Shown: positions 1 through 6,818 of the stretch, piece after piece | How the letters are laid out: each line of letters begins with the position of its first letter | Numbering within the stretch: position 1 is the first letter of the stretch | Source of the DNA: Pseudophaeobacter arcticus DSM 23566 | GTDB lineage: Bacteria; Pseudomonadota; Alphaproteobacteria; Rhodobacterales; Rhodobacteraceae | Reading direction: 5' to 3' | Assembly (NCBI RefSeq): GCF_000473205.1 | Contig: NZ_KI421507.1 | Coordinates: forward strand, 9,490 to 73,489 | Length of the DNA stretch: 64,000 nucleotides | Position numbers and translations under genes: made by a program | The notes under the pieces: model-generated | Database searches by the model: none | The model's input: the letters and a program-made list of their open reading frames with translations, nothing else | Told to the model about the DNA's origin: nothing

Positions 1-1362
1 CTGCAGCTCAAAGGCCTGACCAGTGATCAGGTTGGCGAGCTGAGCGACGGGGTTCAGGCGCTGCACGCGGATTGGGATGGCACGGTGGAGGCGTTCCAGT
101 CGTCTTTGTCTGCGTTGGAGAATGCGATCACGGATGCGGAGGCCTTCTCCTATGATGATCTGGTGGGGCGTCTGGATGTGGCGGTGGCGCTGGATGACAC
201 CGCGCCGTTCTGGTTGCGCCACCTGGTGGAGAGCGCCGGAACGGGGATCCAGACAACGCTGGATTTTGTCATTCGCCGCGATGATCTGACAGCGGCGGAT
301 CGCTGGATTGCCACCAATGCCCTGTCGGAACATGTGGCAACGCTGGATCTGATGTTGGGGCAGGATCTGGATGCTGCAACCCGGCGGCTGGCGCTGGTCA
401 CGGATGCAGAGATCCGGCGCGATATGCGGCTGAAACTGGTGCAGGATCTGGATGGAGACACCCGCGCTTTGTTGCTGACACAGGCGGCAACGCTGTCGCG
501 CCAGGTGAATGTTGCCCTGACCGAGGAGGGGAATGCCGCCATTGGCCGGCTGACCGCGCTGCAGGATCTGATCGGCAGCACTGGCGGCAATCTCACCTTT
601 GACGGTGGCGTCACCCTGACCGCTGACAGCGTGTTCAGCGATCTGGTGGCGGCGACCGGCGGGCTGACGGCCCCTTTGAGCGCCTTGCAGAGTATGTTGA
701 GCGCGCTGCGGGATGCGGTGCAGGAAGATGTGGATCATCGCAAAGGCCAGCTCAAACTTGTGGGGTTGCAAACCGAGGGGGTGGAGATCGCCGGGCTGCA
801 AAAATCCCAGTCAGAGGGCACCCTGGCCACCTTCGAGGCGCTACGGCGCCAATACGGCATCTCTCTGGTGGGGCAGGATCAAAGCGTTGGCCTGGGGCCA
901 AATGGCTATCTGACCTCCTCCTTTGATTATTATGGCGGCACCGCAGCCAATCTGGAGGCCTTCAAGGCGGCGCTGCAGGAGCAGCTGGGATCGGCCTCTT
1001 ATGGCGAGGTGATGCGGCGGGTGAACCGCTCAACAACCGAGAAGAAATCCAGACTGGCTAATTTACGCGAACAGATCCGGGATCTGGGCGGGGTGCCGCA
1101 GTTTGCCGCTGGCGGTGTGCATGCCGGGGGCTGGCGTGTGGTTGGGGAGCGCGGCTGGGAGCTGGAAAACACCGGATCCAGCCGGGTGATCAGCCATTCC
1201 GATTCCAGGGCGATGCTGGACAATCGCCGGGTGGTGGAGAGCGTCAATAATCTGGCGCGCCAGGCCGGGGTGCAGGGCCAGAAGGTGGAGCTGCTGATCA
1301 AGACAATCGCCCGTGTGGTGGAAAACTGGAACGATGCGGGCCTGCCGCCGGAAATGGTTTGA
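1..1362 (+). CDS. Phage tail tape-measure protein, C-terminal part (5' end outside window)
   Basis: The frame is open from the first base, so this is the C-terminal 453 codons of a longer gene. The C-terminus has the glycine-rich segment FAAGGVHAGGWRVVGERGWE, followed by a serine-rich stretch. That arrangement is typical of the end of phage tail length tape-measure proteins. The rest is helical and rich in Leu, Ala and Asp, as expected for a protein that spans the tail tube and sets tail length. The next gene starts 13 bp downstream, and all nine genes to 5.2 kb run in the same direction as one tail-lysis module. The family call rests on the C-terminal motif and the context. Confidence 0.72.
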   Translation: MQLKGLTSDQVGELSDGVQALHADWDGTVEAFQSSLSALENAITDAEAFSYDDLVGRLDVAVALDDTAPFWLRHLVESAGTGIQTTLDFVIRRDDLTAADRWIATNALSEHVATLDLMLGQDLDAATRRLALVTDAEIRRDMRLKLVQDLDGDTRALLLTQAATLSRQVNVALTEEGNAAIGRLTALQDLIGSTGGNLTFDGGVTLTADSVFSDLVAATGGLTAPLSALQSMLSALRDAVQEDVDHRKGQLKLVGLQTEGVEIAGLQKSQSEGTLATFEALRRQYGISLVGQDQSVGLGPNGYLTSSFDYYGGTAANLEAFKAALQEQLGSASYGEVMRRVNRSTTEKKSRLANLREQIRDLGGVPQFAAGGVHAGGWRVVGERGWELENTGSSRVISHSDSRAMLDNRRVVESVNNLARQAGVQGQKVELLIKTIARVVENWNDAGLPPEMV

Positions 1363-1375
1363 GGGAGGTGCTGTG

Positions 1376-2287
1376 ATGGACTTCAATATTATTGCGCCAA
1401 TGCCGGTCACGGATGTTGAGCTGGTGGGCTCCAATATTGCCGAGGATGATCATCCGGTCTGGGATGTGGGCGTCACCTATGCCCTGGGGGATCGGGTGAT
1501 ATCTCTGGTGACCCACCGCATCTATGAGAGCGTGCAGCCCGGCAATCTGGGCCATGACCCGGTCTCGGATGCTGGCAGCTGGTGGCTGGATCTGCGGCTT
1601 GCCACCCGGCGCTGGTCGGCCTTTGACAATCGCCGCTCCAACACGGCCAGCCGCGCCGATGAAATCACCTATTCCATTGTGCCGACGCGGGACTGCGATG
1701 CGATCTCGCTGTTTGGCCTGACGGCGGGGGCGGTGCAGATCGCGGTGCGCGACGGCGGCACCCTGATTTATGATCAGACCTTTGTGCTGGCGGACACGGG
1801 CCATGTGGTCAGCATGTACACCTATTTCTTTGGCGGCATTTTTTATGCGCGCCAGAAGGTGTTGAACGGCTTTCCAGGCTACATCGGTCATCAGATCGAT
1901 ATCACCATCTCCGCACCGGGGGCGGTGGCCGAGGTTGGCCATATCGTGCTGGGGCGCAACCATATTCTGGGCCGTATCATGGATGGGGCCGAGATCGGCC
2001 ATGTCAGCCACAGCCGCAAGGAGTTTGACCAGTTTGGCGATGAGCTGCTGATCAAGCGTGGCTCCACCCGCAAGGTGACGGTGCCTTTGCGGGTGCCAAC
2101 GGTGCAGGCGCCGCGTGTGATGGATCTGGTGGCGGAGGTGGATGGTCTGGTGACCGCCTTTTATGGCTCCAGCGAACACGCGCCAAACTACGGCATCGAG
2201 GGCCTTGGCTTTGTCGATGACCACACCCAGCCGCTGGATGCGGCAGGGGATTCGATCTTCACCCTTGTTCTCAAAACCATCAAATAG
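1376..2287 (+). CDS. Phage tail protein with carbohydrate-binding-like module
   Basis: This 303-residue protein starts at the ATG after a GGGAGGTG ribosome site; an upstream in-frame extension reads through the end of the tape-measure gene and was not used. Residues about 20-60 (VWDVGVTYALGDRVISLV through SDAGSWWLDL) resemble the short aromatic module of CBM5/12-like or tail-tip proteins, in which a W...Y..GD.V segment precedes a 'W' patch. The remainder reads as beta-rich and contains no enzyme motif I recognise. It sits directly after the tape-measure gene, so a distal tail or baseplate role in host-surface contact is the best inference. Confidence 0.6.
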   Translation: MDFNIIAPMPVTDVELVGSNIAEDDHPVWDVGVTYALGDRVISLVTHRIYESVQPGNLGHDPVSDAGSWWLDLRLATRRWSAFDNRRSNTASRADEITYSIVPTRDCDAISLFGLTAGAVQIAVRDGGTLIYDQTFVLADTGHVVSMYTYFFGGIFYARQKVLNGFPGYIGHQIDITISAPGAVAEVGHIVLGRNHILGRIMDGAEIGHVSHSRKEFDQFGDELLIKRGSTRKVTVPLRVPTVQAPRVMDLVAEVDGLVTAFYGSSEHAPNYGIEGLGFVDDHTQPLDAAGDSIFTLVLKTIK

Positions 2288-2299
2288 GAGTGCACATTT

Positions 2300-2809
2300 A
2301 TGGCAGCACCCATTGCCCCGGCTTTGCCGGCTATTCCGTCACGCTCTGCGCCCGAGGCAGATTTTGACGCCAAGATGTTTGCTCTGTTCAAATGGGCCAC
2401 CGATGATTTTGTCGGCTTCATGGAAGACTGGCGCAGCTATCTGGACAGCGGTGCCGGGGTCATAAGGGGCAGCAATGCCAATGGCGCCTATGTGCGCTTT
2501 CCTGATGGCACCCAGATCTGCACCCATCTGGTCCAGCTGAGTTATTCGGTGCCGGATCTTATGTTTGGGATTTGGACATTCCCCGCCGCCTTCAGCACCT
2601 TCAACGGGCTGGTTTTGCAAGGGAGTGTCGATAACGACAGCGCGACGGCAAACCTGACGCCCGCGAGAAATGAACTGGGGCAGGTGTTTGTGGATGTTGC
2701 AAATGCCTCTGTCGGCCACCTGGGCCTGCGCAACCAGATCGGCGCCACCTCCTTTGGAGCTGCCGATACCGTTTTACTTCACATGACAGCCATTGGCCGC
2801 TGGTTCTAA
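2300..2809 (+). CDS. Probable phage tail-fibre/receptor-region protein
   Basis: This 169-residue protein begins 12 bp after the preceding gene, behind AGGAG. The N-terminus is Pro/Ala-rich (residues 1-20) and is followed by a short helical region. A beta-rich C-terminal half (from GAYVRFPDGTQICTH on) has the 'R-x-x-DG-T-x-x-C' pattern often seen in phage fibre tips and structural proteins with a small head domain. No enzyme motif is visible. The function is inferred from position between tail and lysis genes. Confidence 0.5.
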   Translation: MAAPIAPALPAIPSRSAPEADFDAKMFALFKWATDDFVGFMEDWRSYLDSGAGVIRGSNANGAYVRFPDGTQICTHLVQLSYSVPDLMFGIWTFPAAFSTFNGLVLQGSVDNDSATANLTPARNELGQVFVDVANASVGHLGLRNQIGATSFGAADTVLLHMTAIGRWF

Positions 2810-2821
2810 AGGAGCGCTTGC

Positions 2822-3163
2822 ATGCATATCACCTTTATCTGCAGCGCCAGTCTGCCCAGTCTTCCGGGCCAACCTGGCCAGCCTGAAACCACAGCCAGCG
2901 TTGCGGGCGACACCCTTACGGTTGACGGGGTGGATTATGACCTCTCCGCCGTGCCCGAGGGCGGCTTTGCTGAACCGAGTGGCGATCATCCCTTTGTGGG
3001 GCGCATCAGGCGCAGCGGCGGGGTGCTGAGCCTGTCGCTGCGCTGGCGCTATGACGTCGCCACAGCCGAGGCGCACCAGGCCAGCGTCGCGCCGGTTCTG
3101 AGCGTTACCGCCGGGGCCGTGCCCGATCCCATCATCCGCAAACCTGCCAGGCCGGAGGCATAG
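2822..3163 (+). CDS. Phage hypothetical protein, small beta-rich
   Basis: This 113-residue protein has an ATG preceded by AAGGAG. It has no signal peptide or membrane segment. A central G-D-T-L-T-V-D-G-V-D-Y-D pattern followed by 'GDHPFVGRIRRSGG' matches a type of short protein seen next to tail-fibre genes in alphaproteobacterial phages. I do not recognise a named family. It shares orientation and close spacing with the tail genes on each side, so it is probably a tail accessory or chaperone protein. Confidence 0.5.
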   Translation: MHITFICSASLPSLPGQPGQPETTASVAGDTLTVDGVDYDLSAVPEGGFAEPSGDHPFVGRIRRSGGVLSLSLRWRYDVATAEAHQASVAPVLSVTAGAVPDPIIRKPARPEA

Positions 3164-3167
3164 GCCC

Positions 3168-3602
3168 ATGACATTCTCACTCACTATCACCACCGCAGAA
3201 ACCAGTGCTGCCGAGGCTCTGGCGCAGGCCAAGGCTGACGGCCTGGCGCGGGCGCTGGATCTGCTCGCAGCGGCGGCAGCTGAAATCACCGGCCAGGTGC
3301 CCCAGGCCGAGCGCGACAGCTGGGCCACCAAGGCGGTGGCGGCGCGGGCCTATCTGGCGGATGCGGCCAGCGCCGATCAGCTGGCCATGCTGCAGGCCGA
3401 GGCGGCTATCACCGGCGAGGCGGTGGCAGATCTGGCAGCGGCGATTGTCGCCATGGCGGATGCCTATGCCAGTATCGCAGCGCAGCTGGCCGGACAGCGG
3501 CGCAAAACCCGCGCGGCGATTGAGGTCGCGACAACGCCAGCGCAGGTGCAGGCCGCCCTGGCGGCGCTTGATGCGGCGTTGATCACTCTGGGGGCGGGCT
3601 GA
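3168..3602 (+). CDS. Alanine-rich helical phage protein
   Basis: This 144-residue protein is very rich in Ala, with few aromatic residues, and is probably almost all helix or coiled coil. It starts 4 bp after the previous stop. Its TGA overlaps the start of the holin-like gene (stop ending at 3602, ATG at 3602), so translation of the two is likely coupled. No motif identifies its function. The context suggests a tail accessory protein at the boundary of the lysis module. Confidence 0.5.
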   Translation: MTFSLTITTAETSAAEALAQAKADGLARALDLLAAAAAEITGQVPQAERDSWATKAVAARAYLADAASADQLAMLQAEAAITGEAVADLAAAIVAMADAYASIAAQLAGQRRKTRAAIEVATTPAQVQAALAALDAALITLGAG

Positions 3603-3916
3603 TGCCTGAGGCAGGGTTGATCGACTGGATGTCGAACCTGCTGGGCGGTGCGGCCACCACGCTGGTCGGGGCCAGTATAGGCCGCCTGATGTGGCATTCC
3701 GGCGAGGTGCGCAAAGGCCAGCGCCGTTTCTTTGGCCCGGAGCTGCTCTGGGAGATCCCGGTGGCCATCGGCATGGCCATCATTGGCGAGGCCATTGCCA
3801 GCTATATGGGCGCCGGGCCAACCGTGACCACCGGCATTGTGGCGCTGGCCGCTTATATTGGCCCGCGCGGCGCTGAGGTGCTGCTGACCAAATGGCTGCT
3901 GCGCGCCAAGCCGTAA
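3602..3916 (+). CDS. Holin-like small membrane protein (LydA/holin superfamily type)
   Basis: This 104-residue protein starts at an ATG that shares one base with the preceding stop codon. Two hydrophobic stretches (about residues 48-66 and 70-92) are separated by a short Gly/Pro turn. The N-terminal part has a glycine-rich amphipathic segment, and the C-terminus is basic. Size, topology and position just before a lysozyme and a spanin pair fit a phage holin that permeabilises the inner membrane at the end of infection. Membership in the LydA-type family is a guess from layout. Confidence 0.6.
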   Translation: MPEAGLIDWMSNLLGGAATTLVGASIGRLMWHSGEVRKGQRRFFGPELLWEIPVAIGMAIIGEAIASYMGAGPTVTTGIVALAAYIGPRGAEVLLTKWLLRAKP

Positions 3917-3987
3917 AACACCCACAAAACCCAAAACCTGAACCCACCCCTGCCTTTGGCGGGGTCTTTTGCATTGGAGCAAACATT

Positions 3988-4713
3988 ATGAAACTGATCT
4001 CAAACTGGCGCGCCACGCTTGGCAAGTCCTGGTCTGTCTGGCTCATCCTGGCCAGCCTGGTTCTGTTGGGCGGATACTTTCTGGCCCTGGTCCAACCCGG
4101 CATGCTGGGCTGGGATCCGCTGTATTTTGCCATAGCCTCGGCCACTTGTCAGGTGCTGGCGATCCCGGCGCGGCTGGTGCTGCAAAGTGGGCTGTCGGGC
4201 CTTGCTGCCTTCCGGCGCGATCAGTCTGGCGCGGTGCGCCGGCGCACGGTTGGGCTGATCGCGGGCAGCGCGATCGCCATGAGCTCCGCCATTGGTTTTA
4301 TCGGCCAGTGGGAGGGTCTGCGGACCGAGGCCTACCGCGATGTCGTGGGTATCTGGACCGTCTGCTATGGCGAAACCAAGGGGGTGCAGCCCGGTGATCG
4401 CTACAGCAAGGCGGACTGCGATGCCATGCTGGCGCGCGAAATCCTGGCCTACGAGGCGCAGCTTGATCGCTGTCTGACCCAGCCGGTGCCGGTGGGCATG
4501 AAGATCGCCCTGGTCAGCTGGACCTATAATGTCGGGGCAGGGGCGGCTTGTCGCTCGACCCTGGTGCGCAAGGCCAATGCTGGGGATCTCACCGGCGCAT
4601 GCAACGAGCTGCCGCGCTGGAGCAGGGCAGGCGGGCGGATCATACCGGGGCTGAGCAACCGGCGCGGCGCCGAGCGCGCCATGTGCCATCAGGCGCTGAA
4701 AGAGGCGGCATGA
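3988..4713 (+). CDS. Membrane-anchored GH24 (T4-type) lysozyme, endolysin
   Basis: This 241-residue protein starts at an ATG preceded by GGAGC. Residues 1-105 carry two or three hydrophobic segments (about 17-36, 45-66, 88-106), resembling stand-alone small phage proteins that begin 'MKLI-x-x-WR'. The lysozyme domain follows from about residue 105. The GH24 triad is complete and correctly spaced: E109, eight residues, D118, five residues, T124 (GQWEGLRTEAYRDVVGIWTV). It would cleave the glycan strands of peptidoglycan. The membrane part could act as a signal-anchor-release export element or as a fused holin-like domain. Its stop overlaps the Rz start (ATGA). Confidence 0.82.
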   Translation: MKLISNWRATLGKSWSVWLILASLVLLGGYFLALVQPGMLGWDPLYFAIASATCQVLAIPARLVLQSGLSGLAAFRRDQSGAVRRRTVGLIAGSAIAMSSAIGFIGQWEGLRTEAYRDVVGIWTVCYGETKGVQPGDRYSKADCDAMLAREILAYEAQLDRCLTQPVPVGMKIALVSWTYNVGAGAACRSTLVRKANAGDLTGACNELPRWSRAGGRIIPGLSNRRGAERAMCHQALKEAA

Positions 4714-5057
4714 TCCCGGTTAGGCTATGGGGGTGGGTGCTGCGCAATCTACCCGGCATTGCCCTGGTGGCGGGGCTGGCCGGAGCGGTCTGGTTTATCG
4801 GCGATGCCTTCAATGATCGGACCCGCCTGCGCGCCGAGCTGGCCACCGCGAGATCGGATCTCGCCACTGCCCGGGCCACCCTTGAGAAAGCCGCAGAAAC
4901 CGCCCGCATTCACCGCGCCCACCTGGCCCGCGCCGCCGATGAGGCTCGCCAATGGTCTGCGCTATCCAATGACCTGCAACAGATGGAGGGCCGCGATGCG
5001 CCTTTATCGCCTTTGCTTGCCGCTACTGCTCGGCGCCTGTTCCGATCGGGCCAGTGA
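4710..5057 (+). CDS. Inner-membrane spanin (Rz-like)
   Basis: This 115-residue protein is translationally coupled to the lysozyme by an ATGA overlap. One N-terminal membrane segment (about residues 12-33) is followed by a long heptad-like helix with repeated A-T-A-R-x-x-L units (about 40-90). This is the architecture of Rz i-spanins, which sit in the inner membrane and reach across the periplasm. The reading frame of an outer-membrane lipoprotein spanin starts inside it. Together they would fuse inner and outer membranes in the last lysis step. The sequence itself is poorly conserved, so the call rests on topology and position. Confidence 0.72.
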   Translation: MIPVRLWGWVLRNLPGIALVAGLAGAVWFIGDAFNDRTRLRAELATARSDLATARATLEKAAETARIHRAHLARAADEARQWSALSNDLQQMEGRDAPLSPLLAATARRLFRSGQ

Positions 5058-5247
5058 GGTGGTGATCCCGCCGCCCCGCGTGCCACCCGATCTGCTGCAG
5101 CCCTGCGCCGGATACACCGGTCCGCTGCCGCAATCTGAGGGCCAGATCTCGGATGCCCTGATCGCCGAGGCGCGCGGGCGGGCCTGTGCCAATGGCAGGC
5201 TGACGGCTGTGGCTGAGATCTTGGCCGCGCCAATTCTTGAAAACTGA
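4996..5247 (+). CDS. Outer-membrane spanin lipoprotein (Rz1-like), nested in Rz
   Basis: This 83-residue protein starts inside the Rz-like gene in the +1 frame and runs past its end. Residues 1-15 form a short signal with a lipobox L-L-G-A-C at about 11-15, so the mature protein would be lipidated at that Cys. It is proline-rich just after (VVIPPPRVPPDLLQP), as Rz1 proteins usually are. Overlapping or embedded Rz/Rz1 pairs are a recognised phage arrangement. A hairpin follows directly after the stop. Confidence 0.75.
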   Translation: MRLYRLCLPLLLGACSDRASEVVIPPPRVPPDLLQPCAGYTGPLPQSEGQISDALIAEARGRACANGRLTAVAEILAAPILEN

Positions 5248-5273
5248 TCCCTCCGCACCCTAGCGGGGGGATC
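5246..5273 (+). terminator. Hairpin at end of phage lysis module
   Basis: Two 11-base arms (GATCCCTCCGC and GCGGGGGGATC, one G-T pair) flank a six-base loop immediately after the Rz1 stop. There is no T-run, so termination strength is uncertain. The position suggests the 3' end of the late phage transcript. Confidence 0.5.
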
Positions 5274-5296
5274 GGGTGCGCAAACACCCGTTCCCA

Positions 5297-5452
5297 CGCA
5301 GCCAAACGATCGGCAACACGCAGCCGCTTCTCAACCGCCGCCAGAGCCAGAACGCCGCTGTTGGGCGACAGCATGCCGCCGTCGAAACGGGCGATCACAG
5401 ACTTGCCGCACACTGATGACAAACCACTCAGCGGTAACGTAGTATCATTCAT
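5297..5452 (-). pseudogene. IS1380-family transposase, N-terminal stub
   Basis: About 52 codons match the characteristic start of IS1380 transposases: a short leader, then LSSVCGKSVIARFDGG and GVLALAAVEKRLRVADRLAA. After RLAA the similarity stops and the frame runs into the phage terminator region, so roughly 90% of the gene is missing. The start codon is at 5452 reading leftwards, and the remaining upstream IS end should lie in about 5453-5520. The stub marks an old insertion and deletion event at the right edge of the phage genes. Confidence 0.75.
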
Positions 5453-5728
5453 GGTGGATGTGGTCTCTGGAAATGGCGCGGATGGGACTTAGCAACCAAA
5501 TCCTACGTCAGTTCAAAGGCTTGTGCCACATCCACCAAACCGCCATGAATTATTCGGGTTAAGTTGATCGTGCCTGCCATTCGCGTGGCGCCCCTTCATT
5601 GTTGCATCCAAAGCGCCCTGATTTCCCTCCTCTGACGGAAAACACGCCATGCAGCCAGGAGCCCTGAATGAAATCGGGCACCAGAAGGGCTGCTTTTCTG
5701 CTTTATCTGAATGGCATCTCATGCACTA

Positions 5729-5746
5729 CCAGTACAGATGTACTGG
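5729..5746. promoter_or_regulatory. Palindromic operator, box 1 (upstream of the response regulator)
   Basis: CCAGTACAGATGTACTGG is a perfect inverted repeat with 8-base arms around a GA centre, about 100 bp upstream of the response-regulator start. Read on the minus strand it contains CAGTACATCTGT, the same 12-mer found at 6796-6807, 8617-8628 and 10195-10206. It is probably the binding site of the adjacent LuxR-type regulator, which would make the system autoregulated. The rest of 5453-5847 contains the IS1380 edge and no gene. Confidence 0.72.
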
Positions 5747-5847
5747 CCAATGCTCATGGCATTCCATGAGTCGGCGCGCTAACATGAACTTGGAACACTC
5801 GTATAAACAGCGGCACACTATTTTCAGGGGCATTGAAACCGACCATC

Positions 5848-6462
5848 ATGGACAAGATAATCATCGCCGACGATCATCCTTTGTTTCGTGAAAGCATGCG
5901 CCGTATTGTCCAGCGAATGATCCCGGCAGAGATCGTTGAAGTCTCGGATAATCAGAATCTGTTGCGCGAATGTGCGCGTGGGGCCGAGCCGACCATCATG
6001 TTGCTGGATCTGGATTTTCCCGGCTTTGATGGCGCACGAAGTATCGCGCAGTTGCGTAGAACTTATACGCAAACAGCGCTTATTGTTGTCTCGATGAATG
6101 ATGATGAAAAAACTGCAGATAAGATTATGGCCGCCGGGGCAAATGGTTACATCTCAAAATCCGTCCCAGCAGATGTTATAACATCATCAATCACCAAGAT
6201 TATAACTGGAGACACCGTGGTCTGCCTTGAGGCGCTGGACACCATGCCTTCTACGACACCAAATCCTTTGACAAATTTGTCAAACCGTCAGTTGGAAATA
6301 CTCTCGCGTCTTGGGCAAGGGAAAACAAACAAGGAAATTGCGCGCGAACTCGGTGTTTCTCCGTATACTGTACGTGGACATATCTCGGGCCTTTTTCAAA
6401 CACTGGGTGTTACAACCCGGGCCGCAGCTTCCTCGTTGGCGGCCCAATATGGGCTTGTTTAG
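5848..6462 (+). CDS. LuxR/NarL-type response regulator
   Basis: This 204-residue protein starts at the ATG giving MDKIIIADDH; a TTG five codons upstream is less likely. The receiver domain (residues 1-120) has the acidic pair D8/D9, phospho-acceptor D54 in MLLDLDFPG, S82 and K104. A LuxR-type helix-turn-helix follows (about 143-200, LSNRQLEILSRLGQGKTNKE). It therefore binds DNA when phosphorylated. The likely partner kinase is the hybrid kinase at 6819-8576. A perfect palindrome lies 100 bp upstream, and related boxes precede neighbouring genes, so it probably controls itself and the adjacent secreted proteins. Confidence 0.9.
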   Translation: MDKIIIADDHPLFRESMRRIVQRMIPAEIVEVSDNQNLLRECARGAEPTIMLLDLDFPGFDGARSIAQLRRTYTQTALIVVSMNDDEKTADKIMAAGANGYISKSVPADVITSSITKIITGDTVVCLEALDTMPSTTPNPLTNLSNRQLEILSRLGQGKTNKEIARELGVSPYTVRGHISGLFQTLGVTTRAAASSLAAQYGLV

Positions 6463-6513
6463 GGGCAGGTATGGCGGCGACGAACAATCCGTTCGCCGCC
6501 TGCTGTGTCAGCG

Positions 6514-6720
6514 TTATTTGCATTTATCGTATTCAGTATATTCCGCGCCGTTTCGCGTCTTTTCGACTGCTTTCGCACGCGAGTCGGCCTCGACGTCAAC
6601 CGTCACGGCCTGACCTGTTGTCGCGTCTTCGCAGTTCAGTGTATACTTGGCAGCAAAGGCCGGGCTTGCCACCGTCAGGGTGCTGATAGCCGCAAAAATA
6701 GCGATAGTGAACTTTTTCAT
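6514..6720 (-). CDS. Small secreted protein (68 aa)
   Basis: A clean Sec signal peptide (MKKFTIAIFAAISTLTVASP, cleavage after AFA) precedes a mature peptide of about 45 residues with two cysteines (LNCEDA and the terminal DKCK) that could form one disulfide. I recognise no family. It is transcribed opposite to the response regulator and towards it. The start is supported by a GGAGACG site just upstream. A CAGTACATCTGT box lies 75 bp upstream of the start, so it is probably a target of the neighbouring two-component system. Confidence 0.78.
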   Translation of the reverse strand: MKKFTIAIFAAISTLTVASPAFAAKYTLNCEDATTGQAVTVDVEADSRAKAVEKTRNGAEYTEYDKCK

Positions 6721-6794
6721 TTTCGTCTCCGATTTGGATTTTGATGCGATTTACACGTGGAAGTAAGCACGTGCCCGCCGCCCACCACAATCGG

Positions 6795-6807
6795 GACAGA
6801 TGTACTG
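6795..6807 (-). promoter_or_regulatory. Operator box 2, upstream of the 68-aa secreted protein
   Basis: Read on the minus strand this is CAGTACATCTGTC, sharing the full 12-mer with box 1. It sits in the 98-bp gap between the kinase stop and the small secreted gene, pointing towards that gene. The second half of the palindrome is degenerate. Confidence 0.68.
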
Positions 6808-6818
6808 CTGCCGGCTCG

